From: Sphingomonas bacterium
Lineage (GTDB): Bacteria > Pseudomonadota > Alphaproteobacteria > Sphingomonadales > Sphingomonadaceae
Assembly (NCBI RefSeq): GCF_903642285.1
Contig: NZ_CAHJWJ010000012.1
Span: 25,788 to 89,787, forward strand
Length of the DNA stretch: 64,000 bases
Direction of reading: 5' to 3'
Shown here: positions 33,694 through 43,147 of the stretch, in pieces
How the letters are laid out: the number at the start of each line of letters is the position of its first letter
Position numbering within the stretch: position 1 is the first letter of the stretch
Position numbers and translations under genes: made by a program
The notes under the pieces: generated by a model
Seen by the model: the letters and a program-made list of their open reading frames with translations, nothing else
Databases searched by the model: none
Told to the model about the DNA's origin: nothing

Positions 33694-34587
33694 ATGCAGG
33701 TCGCGACAAGCCTATTCTACGATCGCAACGCCGCCGCGATGCAGGCGCTGCAATCCCATGCGGACACGCTCAACACGCAAGTCGCGACCGGCAAGAAGCT
33801 GACGTCCGCGTCCGACGATCCGGTCGCGTATCAGACGCTGCGCGGGATCGCGACCGCGACCGCGAACGACACCGCCTACAAGGGCAATCTGACGCTCGCC
33901 GGTTCGCTGCTGACGCAGACGGATACCACGCTCGGATCGATCACGACCCAGCTGCAACAGGCGTCGTCGCTGGTTCTCCAGGCGCGCAACGGCACGCAGA
34001 CCGCGGACAGCCGCAAGATCATCGGTCAGCAGCTGGCCGGTATCGCCGACAGCATCGCCGCGCTCGCCAATGGCAAGGATGCGCGCGGCCAGCCGATCTT
34101 CGGCGATGCGAACGGCGGTGCCGCGGTCACGAAGAACGCGGATGGCAGCTATACCTATGCGACGACGACCGGTTCGCCGATTCCCGTCGGCGAAGGCCAG
34201 ACCGTGCAGACCGGCGACACCGCCGCGCGCGTTCTGACCTTCGGGGGCAAGGATACGCTCGGCGTCCTGTCGACGCTCGCCGCCTCGCTCCAGGCGGGCA
34301 CCGCGACCGACGGCGACATGGGTCAGGCGATCACCGACCTGACCGATGCGGGCACGCAGGTCTCCGACGTGCAGGCATCGGTCGGCGCGCGCGGTGCCCG
34401 CGTGGATATATTGCAATCGACGCTGACGACGACCGCCAACGATCGCGAGACGTTGCGTTCCGGGCTGGAGGATACCGACACCACGGCGGCGCTCGCGGAA
34501 TTGTCGAAGACGATGACGATCCTGTCCGCGACCCAGGCGAGCTTTACCAAGCTCTCGTCGCTGTCGCTGTTCGATTATCTCAAATAG
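33694..34587 (+). CDS. flgL: Hook-filament junction protein FlgL (HAP3)
   Basis: The 297-residue flagellin-like protein has an N-terminus (ALQSHADTLNTQVATGKKLTSASDDPVAYQTLRG) and C-terminus (LEDTDTTAALAELSKTMTILSATQASFTKLSSLSLFDYL) with the HAP3/flagellin coiled-coil pattern. FlgL is the second junction layer beneath the filament. It is last in the flg operon. Confidence 0.94.
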   Translation: MQVATSLFYDRNAAAMQALQSHADTLNTQVATGKKLTSASDDPVAYQTLRGIATATANDTAYKGNLTLAGSLLTQTDTTLGSITTQLQQASSLVLQARNGTQTADSRKIIGQQLAGIADSIAALANGKDARGQPIFGDANGGAAVTKNADGSYTYATTTGSPIPVGEGQTVQTGDTAARVLTFGGKDTLGVLSTLAASLQAGTATDGDMGQAITDLTDAGTQVSDVQASVGARGARVDILQSTLTTTANDRETLRSGLEDTDTTAALAELSKTMTILSATQASFTKLSSLSLFDYLK

Positions 34588-34706
34588 CGGCGACGCTCCG
34601 AATAACCGCGGTGATCGCCCGTCTTGGTAACCGCTTGGCTACCAAATCCGGTTAACGATGGTGCGAACGCCGGATCGTCCGGTCTATCCGGGGATAAACG
34701 ACACCC

Positions 34707-35570
34707 ATGTTTCCGATCATCGGCATCGTCGTCCTGCTCGGCATGGTGTTCGGCGGCTTCGCCTTCACCGGCGGTGCGCTCGGCCCCGTCCTCGAAGCGA
34801 TCCCGCACGAAATGCTTATCATCGGTGGTGCCGCCGCGGGCGCGCTCATCATCGGCAATTCGGGCAAGGAACTCAAAGGCCTGGGCGGCGGGCTCGGCAA
34901 GGTGTTCAAGGGCCCGAAATATAAAAAGCAGGATTTTCTCGACGTCATCTTCCTGGTGTCGAAACTGATGAAGATGCTGCGCACCGACGGCCCGATCGCG
35001 CTGGAACCGCATGTCGAGGATCCGGCATCGTCCGCGGTCTTCGCCGAATATCCCAAGCTCCTGAAGGATCATGCGCTGGTCAACCTGATCGCCGACACGC
35101 TGCGACTCGTGGTCGTGTCGTCGGGCACGCTCGACGTGCATGCGGTCGAGGAGGTCATGGACCATTCGATCAAGACGCATCACCATGAAGAGGAGAGCGC
35201 GCACGGCACGCTGACGAGCCTCGCCGACGCGCTGCCCGCGCTCGGCATCGTCGCCGCGGTCCTGGGCGTGGTGAAGACGATGGGGTCGATCGACAAGCCG
35301 CCGACGATCCTCGGCGCGATGATCGGCTCGGCGCTGGTCGGCACGTTCATGGGCGTGCTGCTGGCCTACGGCATGGTCGCGCCGCTCGCGAACCGGTTGC
35401 GTCAGGTGCTCGATGCGGATGCCGCGATCTACGGCGTGGTGAAGCAGATCATCATCGCCTCGCTCCACGGCCATCCACAGCCGCTGGTGATCGAGGCCGC
35501 CCGTTCGGGGATCGCGCACAAGAACCAGCCGGGATTCGCCGAAGTGTTCGACGGCCTCAGGGGCAAGTAG
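34707..35570 (+). CDS. motA: Flagellar stator protein MotA
   Basis: The 287-residue MotA has four membrane helices: two near the N-terminus (FPIIGIVVLLGMVFGGF, then a second at ~32-50) and two after the large cytoplasmic loop (LPALGIVAAVLGVVKTMGSI and IGSALVGTFMGVLLAYGMVAPLANRL). The loop carries the charged residues expected to meet FliG. It pumps protons with MotB to drive rotation. A TTGGTA/TACCAA inverted repeat (34624-34645) lies in the 119-bp gap after flgL; a GG-N10-GC pair there (34626-34639) is a weak sigma-54 candidate. Confidence 0.94.
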   Translation: MFPIIGIVVLLGMVFGGFAFTGGALGPVLEAIPHEMLIIGGAAAGALIIGNSGKELKGLGGGLGKVFKGPKYKKQDFLDVIFLVSKLMKMLRTDGPIALEPHVEDPASSAVFAEYPKLLKDHALVNLIADTLRLVVVSSGTLDVHAVEEVMDHSIKTHHHEEESAHGTLTSLADALPALGIVAAVLGVVKTMGSIDKPPTILGAMIGSALVGTFMGVLLAYGMVAPLANRLRQVLDADAAIYGVVKQIIIASLHGHPQPLVIEAARSGIAHKNQPGFAEVFDGLRGK

Positions 35571-35573
35571 GGC

Positions 35574-36479
35574 ATGGCCGCGCGCGCACCGCACGGGACG
35601 AACCAGCCCCCGAAGATCATCGTCAAGAAAATCTACATCGAAGGCCATGGCGGTCATCACGGCGGCGCGTGGAAGGTCGCCTATGCCGATTTCGTGACCG
35701 CGATGATGGCGTTCTTCCTGTTGCTGTGGATTCTCGGCGCGACGACCGAGAAGCAGCGCAAGGGTATCGCCGATTATTTCGCGCCCACGCTGATCGATAC
35801 GCGCACGCTCGGTATCGGCGGTGCCGGTCCGTCGGGGGGCGATTCGCTGCTGTCGCAGAGCAAGCTCGGGCCGCACACGTCCAAATCACCCTTCCAGACC
35901 ATCGCCGCGCCCGTCGCCAATAGCGGCGGCACGGAAACGGGCAATCGCGCCGCGGACAAAGGCAAGGGCCGCGAAGCGATGGCGGCGGAGGACCGCAAGA
36001 ATTTCGAGGCGATGCGCCGCCACGTCCTCGAACAGATCAGCGGTTCCGCGACCCTGTCGAAGCTCGCGAACCACGTCCATTTCGTCCAGACGCGCGACGG
36101 CATGCGGATCGATCTGATCGACGATGCCGATTATTCGATGTTTCCGCTGGGGACGACCGCACTGGACGCGAAGGCCGGATCGCTGATCTCGCTGATCGCC
36201 GGATCGATCCAGGGCATGGCGAATCCGATCATGATCCGCGGGCATACCGACAGCGTGCCGTACGGCGATCCGCGCGCGATGAACAACTGGATGCTGTCGT
36301 CGGGCCGAGCCGAGGCGACGCGGCGGCAACTGGCGCTTGGCGGGATACCCGAAACGCGGTTCGAACGGATCGAGGGCGTCGCGGACCGCGAGCCGATGAT
36401 CGAGAAGGACCCGGCCGATCCGCGCAACCGGCGCGTGGCGATCACGCTACTCTATCGACCGGGTGCGTTCGGGCAGTGA
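35574..36479 (+). CDS. motB: Flagellar stator protein MotB
   Basis: The 301-residue MotB has an N-terminal basic segment and one helix, VAYADFVTAMMAFFLLLWIL, whose Asp is the proton-binding residue. A linker and a complete C-terminal OmpA/MotB peptidoglycan-binding domain follow (MIRGHTDSVPYGDPRAMNNWMLSSGRAEATRRQL). It anchors the stator to the cell wall. It lies 3 bp after motA, and a bidirectional hairpin terminator follows. Confidence 0.95.
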   Translation: MAARAPHGTNQPPKIIVKKIYIEGHGGHHGGAWKVAYADFVTAMMAFFLLLWILGATTEKQRKGIADYFAPTLIDTRTLGIGGAGPSGGDSLLSQSKLGPHTSKSPFQTIAAPVANSGGTETGNRAADKGKGREAMAAEDRKNFEAMRRHVLEQISGSATLSKLANHVHFVQTRDGMRIDLIDDADYSMFPLGTTALDAKAGSLISLIAGSIQGMANPIMIRGHTDSVPYGDPRAMNNWMLSSGRAEATRRQLALGGIPETRFERIEGVADREPMIEKDPADPRNRRVAITLLYRPGAFGQ

Positions 36480-36496
36480 TCCACCGCGACGGTGAA

Positions 36497-36526
36497 CCGC
36501 GGACGATGCCATGACATCGTCCGCGG
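36497..36526. terminator. Bidirectional hairpin terminator between motB and the mucR-type gene
   Basis: A perfect 12-bp stem, CCGCGGACGATG paired with CATCGTCCGCGG around a 6-base loop, lies in the 56-bp gap between convergent stops. It would serve both genes. T-runs are weak, so termination efficiency is uncertain. Confidence 0.75.
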
Positions 36527-36535
36527 ACCGATCGT

Positions 36536-37036
36536 TCAGGCGTTTTCTTCCACCTTGGCCTTGCGCTTCGCGGCGGCGGGCGCGGTCTCGCCCTTGCGTT
36601 GGCCGGGCTTGCGGCCGAGGCCGATCTTCTTCGCCATCGCGCGACGGCTTTCCGAATAGGTTTCGGCCACCATCGGATAATCGGCCTTCAGGCCATAGCG
36701 TTCGCGATATTCGTCCGGGGTCATGCCATGCGTCGACAAGTGGCGGCGCAGTGTCTTGTATGGCTTGCCATCGATCATCGAAATGATGTGATCCTTCGAC
36801 GCCAATGACTTACGCGCGGAAACCGCGGGTGTGTACTCGGCCGCGGGTTCGGCAACCGGAGCAACACCGGTCGCGCCAAGAAGCGCGGACACGGTATCGT
36901 GCATCTTGCCGAGAAAGGCAGGAACTTCGTCTGCCGAAATACGGGTATTGGGATTGCCGAGCCATGCGATCGTCAACTCCGTCGCCAGTTCGACCGCGTT
37001 GGTGTCGGTCATATCTTCGTTCATCATCGTCTCCAT
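36536..37036 (-). CDS. MucR/Ros-family regulator lacking zinc-finger cysteines
   Basis: A 166-residue protein whose C-terminal half is the MucR/Ros domain: YKTLRRHLSTHGMTPDEYRERYGLKADYPMVAETYSESRRAMAKKIGLGRKPG. In zinc-binding Ros the finger is built on CxxC plus two His. Here the two Cys positions are Ser and Asp (ISMIDGK), while both His remain. Zinc-less MucR homologues that still bind DNA are known. Family members repress motility and polysaccharide genes. The N-terminal region has the usual oligomerisation stretch. The first of several ATGs (37036) is used; 37024 is also possible. Confidence 0.85.
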   Translation of the reverse strand: METMMNEDMTDTNAVELATELTIAWLGNPNTRISADEVPAFLGKMHDTVSALLGATGVAPVAEPAAEYTPAVSARKSLASKDHIISMIDGKPYKTLRRHLSTHGMTPDEYRERYGLKADYPMVAETYSESRRAMAKKIGLGRKPGQRKGETAPAAAKRKAKVEENA

Positions 37037-37276
37037 TTGAATTGGATGCGATCTAGCAAGAGATCGCCGCGGGTCAATAACGAAAGATCGGAATTGATGA
37101 ATAAATATCGGATCCTTCGTCCGGCGGCGCGTAGAGTGCGCTCGTGGCCACGGTATCGATAGGGCGTCGCGGCGGCGTGCGGGGTCGTAACGACTTGCCG
37201 CATTCGGCCGGTAAAGTTTTCGCGGGGGCGCAAAAGATTACTGGAATTCAATCGGTCGCATCGCCATTTGGAGGAC

Positions 37277-37948
37277 ATGATGAAGATTGCTCTCCCCGCC
37301 CTCGCCGCCGCCGCGCTTATTGGCGTGGCTGGCTTTTCCGCCGGTACACGGGCCGCGGAGCGCGCGGTTCCCTTGCCGAAATCCACGATCGACGTTCCCC
37401 CGGGAACGGGATCGCAGACGGCTGTCTTTGCCGGCGGATGTTTCTGGGGAATGGAGGCGGTGTTCGAACATGTGAAGGGCGTGAAGTCGATCACCGCCGG
37501 GTATGCCGGTGGTGCGGCGGGCACCGCGACGTACGACCAGGTGTCGACCGAGACGACGCGCCATGCCGAGGCGATCCGGATCGTCTACGATCCGCGGATC
37601 GTCAGTTTCGCGACGCTGTTGCGCATCAATTTTTCCATCGCGCAGGATCCGACCGAACTCAATCGCCAGGGTCCCGACAGCGGCAGCAGCTACCGCTCCG
37701 TGGTCTTTCCGCAAAGCCCGGCCCAGGCGCAGGTGACCCGCGCCTATATCGCGCAGCTCGGTGCGGCGCATGTCTTTCCCCGGCCGATCGTGACCGCGAT
37801 CGAAACCGGCAAATTCTATCCCGCCGAGGCGTATCACCAGCATTTCTACGACAGGAATCCGACCTATCCGTACATCGTGATGTGGGACAAGCCGAAGGTC
37901 GCGGCGTTCAAGGCGGCCTATCCGGCGCTGGCGCTGCCGACGCCCTAA
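37277..37948 (+). CDS. msrA: Peptide methionine-S-sulfoxide reductase MsrA, exported
   Basis: The 223-residue protein has an N-terminal signal peptide (LPALAAAALIGVAGFSAGTRA) and a complete MsrA domain with the active-site GCFWG motif (about residue 55). Conserved RHAEAIRIVYDP and the Tyr/Glu-rich FYPAEAYHQHFY region follow. It reduces methionine-S-sulfoxide in proteins, and the leader implies a periplasmic role. The ATG at 37277 is chosen because GGAGG lies at 37270-37274. The stop overlaps that of the convergent phosphoesterase gene (CTAA). Confidence 0.92.
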   Translation: MMKIALPALAAAALIGVAGFSAGTRAAERAVPLPKSTIDVPPGTGSQTAVFAGGCFWGMEAVFEHVKGVKSITAGYAGGAAGTATYDQVSTETTRHAEAIRIVYDPRIVSFATLLRINFSIAQDPTELNRQGPDSGSSYRSVVFPQSPAQAQVTRAYIAQLGAAHVFPRPIVTAIETGKFYPAEAYHQHFYDRNPTYPYIVMWDKPKVAAFKAAYPALALPTP

Positions 37949-38607
37949 GCGGCGATCGGAAAGCGCAGCATCCGGTCGGCGACGGGGATCAGCGCTTCCG
38001 CCCGCTGCCCCACGGCGCGGACGATTTCGGGATCGTGCGCATCCAGCCCGCCGGTCAATGCGCCGAACGCGGGCAGGATCAGTTTCGTGTCGGTCGCGAC
38101 GAAACATCGCCGCGCGACCTGCTTGCCGCGCACCCTGACGCGCAGTTTCGGGTGGTAATGCCCCGACAATTCGCAGCGCGGCTCGCCCGGTCGTGCTTCG
38201 TGACGTAGCATCAGACCGTGCAGCACCGCTTCGTCGACCACCCCGCCGCCGCAGCGATCGACCATATGCGGATCGTGATTGCCGGTGATCCACGTCCACC
38301 GCATCCCCCCGGTCAGCGCCAGCAGCATGTCGCGGGCGCGCGCCGGCAACCGGGCGCAGCCGTCGACGTCGTGGAAACTGTCGCCCAGGCACCAGACCTC
38401 CTCGGCACCCGATGCGGCGACAAGCGCGGTCAGATCGGCCAGCGTCGCGATCGAATCATAGGGCGGCAGCATCTGGCCGCCGCGCGCGAACCAGCTCGCT
38501 TTCTCGAAATGCAGATCGGCGACCAGCATCGCGCGTCGCGCGGGCCAGAATACGGCGCCCTGCGGCAGCGCCAGCAACGAATGACCGCCGAACGAAAAGG
38601 GAACCAT
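37945..38607 (-). CDS. Metallophosphoesterase, PdeM-like (ligase-associated DNA repair type)
   Basis: A 220-residue calcineurin-like phosphoesterase with the metal motifs VADLHFEK (D-x-H), GD(S)FHD (GDxxxD), GNHDPH (GNHD) and SGHYHPK (GHxH). The length and the LADLHFEKASWFARGG-like start resemble PdeM, usually encoded beside a DNA ligase and helicase; neither is here, so this is a stand-alone copy. The start is the ATG at 38607. It converges with msrA, overlapping by 4 bases. Confidence 0.82.
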   Translation of the reverse strand: MVPFSFGGHSLLALPQGAVFWPARRAMLVADLHFEKASWFARGGQMLPPYDSIATLADLTALVAASGAEEVWCLGDSFHDVDGCARLPARARDMLLALTGGMRWTWITGNHDPHMVDRCGGGVVDEAVLHGLMLRHEARPGEPRCELSGHYHPKLRVRVRGKQVARRCFVATDTKLILPAFGALTGGLDAHDPEIVRAVGQRAEALIPVADRMLRFPIAA

Positions 38608-38718
38608 GTCCGCGCCATGCCGCCCCCGGACTCGCGGCGCAACCCCCGCCGTGCCGTTGCCGCAAGCCCCGCTGGCGTTGCCGGGGCGATGCAGGTACAG
38701 CGCGCCGTCTCCTGCTAG

Positions 38719-40695
38719 GTGTCCCTCACGCATATGCCGTTCGTCAGCGCTACCGACGCCGCCGGACCGCCGTCGCTTGCCGACGACGGTCACGGCCATC
38801 CGCGTCCGGCGATGGCGGCGCTGACCATCGGCGCGATCGGCGTGGTGTTCGGCGATATCGGTACCAGCCCGCTTTATGCCTTTCGCGACGCACTGACCCC
38901 GGCGGCCGGGGACGGGATCGATCCGTCCGAGATACTGGGCGTACTCAGCCTTGCGTTGTGGGCGCTCTTCCTCGTCGTCACCGTCAAATACGTGCTGTTC
39001 CTGATGCGCGCCGACAATCAGGGGGAGGGCGGCGTGCTGGCGCTGACCGCGCTGGCCAGGCGGGCGCTCGGCTGGCGTTCGCGCACCGCGCTGCTCCTGG
39101 GGGCGGCGGGGGCTGCGCTGTTCTACGGCGATGCGATCATCACGCCCGCGCTGTCGGTGCTGTCCGCGGTGGAGGGGATGCAGACGATCCCTTCGACCGC
39201 GGCGTTCTTCGATCAGAATACCGTGCTTACGGTCACGATCGTAATCCTGGTCGGCTTGTTCGCGATCCAGTCGCGCGGGACCGCGGATATCTCGCGGCTG
39301 TTCGGACCGGTCTGCATGCTGTGGTTCCTGACGATCGGCGGGCTTGGGCTGTGGCACATCGCCGACGAGCCGACGATCTTCCGCGTGCTCGTCCCGACCT
39401 ACGGCATCGATCTGCTGCTGACGCACGGCGTCACCGGCCTGTTCGTGCTCGGCGCGGTGTTCCTGACCGTCACGGGGGCGGAGGCGCTGACCGCGGACAT
39501 GGGGCATTTCGGGGTCAAGCCGATCCGGATCGGCTGGTTCTTCCTCGTCGCGCCGGCCTTGGTCCTGAATTATCTCGGCCAGGGCGCCTTCGCGCTGGCG
39601 TCGCTGGAACGCGCCGGTGCGGCGCATGTCGCCTTCGTCAATCAGAGCTGGTTCTTCCTGATGGCCCCCGAAAGCGTGCGCGGGTTCCTGATCGTGCTCG
39701 CCGGGTTCGCGACGATCATCGCCAGCCAGGCGGTCATCACCGGCGCCTATTCGCTGACGCAACAGGCGATCCAGCTCGGGCTGCTGCCGCGGCTGCGGAT
39801 CCGCAACACGTCGGCGGCGAGTTCGGGGCAGATCTATCTGCCCGCGATCAACTGGCTGCTGCTGATCGGCGTGCTGATGCTGGTCGTCCAATTCCGGACG
39901 TCGTCGGCGATGGCGGCGGCGTACGGCATCGCGGTGACGGGGACGATGGTGGTGACGACGTGCCTCGCCTATGTCGTCGTCCGCCACCGCTGGAGCTGGT
40001 CGCGCACGCTGGCGATCGCGGTGATCCTGCCGTTCCTGACGCTCGATCTCGTCTTCTTCGGCGCGAATATCCTGCGTGTGGTGGAGGGCGGCTGGGTGCC
40101 GCTCGTCGTCGCCGCGGCGATCGGGCTGGTGATCTATACCTGGGTACGTGGCAAATCGATCGTCGCCGCGTTCGAGCGGCAGCAGAGCATCTCGCTCGCC
40201 GATCTCGCCGCCGCACTCGCCAAGCGCCCGCCGGAACGCGTCGAAGGCGTGGCGGTGTTCCTGACCGGCAACCCCGAGGCGGCACCGGGCGCGCTGCTCC
40301 ACAACCTCAAGCACAACAAGGTGCTGCACGAGCGCAACCTGATCGTCAGCATCCGCACCGCCGACCGCCCGTTCGTCGATCCGGACAAGCGCGGGCATGG
40401 CGAGCGGATCGACGATAATTTCAGCCGGGTCGTCCTGACCTACGGCTTCATGGAAACCCCCGACGTCCCGCGCGACCTTGGGCTGGGCGCAAAGCGCGTC
40501 AACCGCGCGCTCGATCCGATGAAGACCAGTTTCTTCATCGGCCGCAACACGCTGAAGGCGGGCGCGGACAAGGGGATGCCATTGTGGCAGGACCGCATCT
40601 TCATGTTCCTGCAACGCAACGCCAGCGACCCGACCGATTTCCTGAAAATCCCGCCGGGCAAGGTGCTGGAACTGGGCGAGCAGGTAACGGTGTAG
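38719..40695 (+). CDS. kup: Low-affinity potassium uptake transporter Kup
   Basis: The 658-residue KUP/HAK/KT transporter has the signature IGVVFGDIGTSPLYAFRDA near the N-terminus and about twelve membrane helices (~40-450). A C-terminal cytoplasmic domain of ~200 residues follows (VEGVAVFLTGNPEAAPGALLHNLKHNKVLHERN, then FFIGRNTL). It takes up potassium with protons at the inner membrane. The start is GTG at 38719 or ATG at 38734; neither has a strong ribosome site. It is followed by a short hairpin before convergent udg. Confidence 0.95.
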   Translation: MSLTHMPFVSATDAAGPPSLADDGHGHPRPAMAALTIGAIGVVFGDIGTSPLYAFRDALTPAAGDGIDPSEILGVLSLALWALFLVVTVKYVLFLMRADNQGEGGVLALTALARRALGWRSRTALLLGAAGAALFYGDAIITPALSVLSAVEGMQTIPSTAAFFDQNTVLTVTIVILVGLFAIQSRGTADISRLFGPVCMLWFLTIGGLGLWHIADEPTIFRVLVPTYGIDLLLTHGVTGLFVLGAVFLTVTGAEALTADMGHFGVKPIRIGWFFLVAPALVLNYLGQGAFALASLERAGAAHVAFVNQSWFFLMAPESVRGFLIVLAGFATIIASQAVITGAYSLTQQAIQLGLLPRLRIRNTSAASSGQIYLPAINWLLLIGVLMLVVQFRTSSAMAAAYGIAVTGTMVVTTCLAYVVVRHRWSWSRTLAIAVILPFLTLDLVFFGANILRVVEGGWVPLVVAAAIGLVIYTWVRGKSIVAAFERQQSISLADLAAALAKRPPERVEGVAVFLTGNPEAAPGALLHNLKHNKVLHERNLIVSIRTADRPFVDPDKRGHGERIDDNFSRVVLTYGFMETPDVPRDLGLGAKRVNRALDPMKTSFFIGRNTLKAGADKGMPLWQDRIFMFLQRNASDPTDFLKIPPGKVLELGEQVTV

Positions 40696-40703
40696 CGCCG
40701 ATT

Positions 40704-40719
40704 CCCGCCGGCAGGCGGG
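40704..40719. terminator. Short GC hairpin between kup and the uracil-DNA glycosylase gene
   Basis: CCCGCC/GGCGGG with a GGCA loop in the 40-bp convergent gap. It is short and lacks a T-tract, so it is a plausible but weak bidirectional terminator. Confidence 0.45.
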
Positions 40720-40735
40720 GAGGACTTAAGGTCGG

Positions 40736-41407
40736 CTATTTTGCCGCCAATTCCGCCCGCACCGCCAGCGCCCGTGCGAAGACCGCCTCGAACATCGCCG
40801 CGGTCAGGCGGCCGGTATTGGTGTTGTACCGCGAGCAGTGATAGCTGTCGATCAGCACGTGACCGCCGGGCATCCGGTGTTCCGCCAGATGCCCGAACTT
40901 CGCCTTGGGCAGTCGGCCGCCCAGCACCTTCACCGCCGACTGGTGCGCGATCTGACCGAGCGCCACGAACACGCGGGCATTGGGCAGCACCGCGGCCTGA
41001 CCTTCCAGAAACGGGCGGCAGGTGCGGATTTCCTCAGGGCTCGGCTTATTCTGCGGCGGCAGGCATTTGACCGCGTTGATGATGATCGCGCCGTCCAGCG
41101 CCAGATCGTCCTCGGGCGTCGCGGCATAGGTGCCGTGCGCCAGGCCGAACGTGCCGAGCGTATCGAACAGCAATTGCCCCGCATAATCGCCGGTGAACGG
41201 CCGCCCGGTGCGGTTCGCGCCGTGCTTGCCGGGGGCGAGGCCGACGATCGCGAGCCAGGCCTGCGGGTCGCCGAACGCGTTGACGGGCGCGTTCCACCAG
41301 TCGGGATATTCGACGCGCAGTGCCTCGCGGAACGCCACGAGGCGCGGACAGCGCGGACAATCGCGCGGGGGTTCGCTGGCGGGAATGGGGGAGGGTGCGA
41401 AGTGCAT
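40736..41407 (-). CDS. Family 5 (UdgB-type) uracil-DNA glycosylase
   Basis: The 223-residue protein has the iron-sulfur-cluster cysteine pair near the N-terminus (CPRC) and the catalytic-region motif GLAPGKHGANRTGRPFTGD that separates family 5 from family 4 enzymes. INAVKCLPPQNKP and the C-terminal DSYHCSRYNTNTGRL motif follow. It removes uracil and other deaminated bases from DNA. Its ATG sits back-to-back with the folK start region. Confidence 0.92.
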   Translation of the reverse strand: MHFAPSPIPASEPPRDCPRCPRLVAFREALRVEYPDWWNAPVNAFGDPQAWLAIVGLAPGKHGANRTGRPFTGDYAGQLLFDTLGTFGLAHGTYAATPEDDLALDGAIIINAVKCLPPQNKPSPEEIRTCRPFLEGQAAVLPNARVFVALGQIAHQSAVKVLGGRLPKAKFGHLAEHRMPGGHVLIDSYHCSRYNTNTGRLTAAMFEAVFARALAVRAELAAK

Positions 41408-41429
41408 GGCCTTGCGCTACGCGGACGAC

Positions 41430-41906
41430 GTGACGACGACAACCTATGCGATCGCGTTCGGTGCGAACCGGCGCAGCCGGGCGGGTAGCCCCGAAGCGGC
41501 GATCGCGGCGGCGCTGGTGCGGATTGGCGGTGTCGTCGCGGTCTCGCCCGTCCTGCACAGCGCCCCGGTCGGGCCGTCGATCCGGCGTTTCGCCAATGCG
41601 GTGGCGATCGTCGAGACGCACGAGACGCCGCCGGCGCTATTGGCGCGGCTGAAGACCATGGAGCGCGCGTTCGGACGGCGGCGCGGGCGGCGCTGGGGCG
41701 CGCGACCGATCGATCTGGATATCATATGTTGGTCGGGCGGCATTTGGTCGGGGCCCGGACTGGGCATTCCGCACGTCGCGTTCCGCACCCGCGCCTTCGT
41801 GCTGCACCCATTGGCGCGGATCGCGCCCGACTGGCGCGATCCGCTGACCGGCCGGACCATGCGCCAGCTCGCGCATATGGTTGACCGCCGCAAGCCACGG
41901 ACCTAG
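41430..41906 (+). CDS. folK: 2-amino-4-hydroxy-6-hydroxymethyldihydropteridine pyrophosphokinase FolK
   Basis: The enzyme transfers pyrophosphate from ATP to the pterin in folate synthesis. Seen here are YAIAFGANRR at the N-terminus, the AFGRRRGRRWGARPIDLDII motif containing the diagnostic RWGxRxxDxD, and the C-terminal IPHVAFRTRAFVLHPLARIAPDW. The GTG at 41430 gives the usual N-terminus (158 residues). An in-frame ATG at 41406 would add eight codons and overlap the start codon of the divergent glycosylase gene, so it is less likely. Confidence 0.9.
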   Translation: MTTTTYAIAFGANRRSRAGSPEAAIAAALVRIGGVVAVSPVLHSAPVGPSIRRFANAVAIVETHETPPALLARLKTMERAFGRRRGRRWGARPIDLDIICWSGGIWSGPGLGIPHVAFRTRAFVLHPLARIAPDWRDPLTGRTMRQLAHMVDRRKPRT

Positions 41907-41925
41907 GCGAAGCGCGGTCTGGAGT

Positions 41926-42001
<76 letters not shown>

Positions 42002-42327
42002 GACGCGGGATGCGATCTTCACTCCGGCACGATAACATTGTCACAGCGGCAACTTAATGACACGCCGCACTACCGGTTAGACTAAACTCCGCTTGATAAA
42101 GTAATCAACGACGGTTCGATCGATATATAAAACAACTATCGACATCTCGGTTGTTTCAACGGGCGCTACTGTGGCTCATACAATCAATAATTCGATTTTA
42201 TTGAACCGGTCAATTTTATTTTTCGCTATGAACTCAAGGTACGGTAGACGTAGGACTTGCCTGGTTATGACAGTGTCCGTCGTCGGACAGGATAATAACG
42301 CCCCTACTATCTGCCGACGCTCCCGGA
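42002..42327. other. AT-rich gap after tRNA-Lys
   Basis: About 325 bp, clearly richer in A+T than the flagellar region. No gene, strong hairpin or repeated tRNA end is recognised. It marks the change from core chromosome to accessory DNA. Confidence 0.5.
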
Positions 42328-43011
42328 TCATGGGGTCGTGCGAGCCCATGGGACTATGTACGCCTTAGTTCCCACGTCGGAGACAAACGTGCATCCCTGA
42401 GTCGCCGACGACCGCTCGACCGCCAAGATAGGCCAGTCTCTACCAGCGACCACCGCCAGATCGACGACATCCAACAAAGGTCGGTAGATGCTCGCGGCGT
42501 CCACCGACCGAGGAACCGGCCATGGAACCGCGGTCCGCAGCCGACCTCCGAAAGATACGAAATTCACGCCTTTGACCGTTGCAGAGACGTCAAGGCAATT
42601 TTGCGTCACTCGAACCCTGGCGCTGCCTCCTCCACGAAGCGGGAAGGCGGTGCTGCCACCGTTGCGTATGATGACGTCCGGTTTCCTGTAAGCCGAGCCT
42701 TTGAACCCACGGTGCTGGACCGAGTGCCGATCCTGTTTGCCGTCCGCCATGCCCCTGAACGGCCAGCCTCGCGATGGCCGGATCAACCAGGCCAGCGCGT
42801 CGAGGTCGTATTCTTCGGACGCCAGCAGAGCGACAAGGAAGGCGGACACGCAGGCCACACATCCGCCGATCTCGTCACGGAAGATCGACAGCAGGCCGAG
42901 GCTGTACTCCTCCATGATCTCCGTGACCGCCAATCGAGATTTCGCGCGGGCGATCACGATATTCGCGAGGGTCGCGGCGGACGGCTCGTGATCCGACTTC
43001 GTGAAGGTCAT
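42328..43011 (-). CDS. Hypothetical protein, last gene of the exonuclease cassette
   Basis: A 227-residue protein that I do not recognise. The N-terminal third is helical (ATLANIVIARAKSRLAVTEIMEEYSLGLLSIF), with a hydrophobic stretch CVACVSAFLVALLAS that might be a buried helix. The rest is mixed alpha/beta with no evident catalytic motif. It lies 136 bp after the next gene upstream on the same strand and is the most downstream member of a five-gene minus-strand group. Confidence 0.6.
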   Translation of the reverse strand: MTFTKSDHEPSAATLANIVIARAKSRLAVTEIMEEYSLGLLSIFRDEIGGCVACVSAFLVALLASEEYDLDALAWLIRPSRGWPFRGMADGKQDRHSVQHRGFKGSAYRKPDVIIRNGGSTAFPLRGGGSARVRVTQNCLDVSATVKGVNFVSFGGRLRTAVPWPVPRSVDAASIYRPLLDVVDLAVVAGRDWPILAVERSSATQGCTFVSDVGTKAYIVPWARTTP

Positions 43012-43147
43012 TCGACCACTCCGTTCCGGTGGCTCCGAACTAGTACCTCAGGCGGCTCGGCGTACGGGCACGTCTCGCGGGCGAGCGATCCCATCGTCGT
43101 TAACCGGCATTCCGACGTGAGGCCGCGATCGCTGATCGCGCGCCCCA

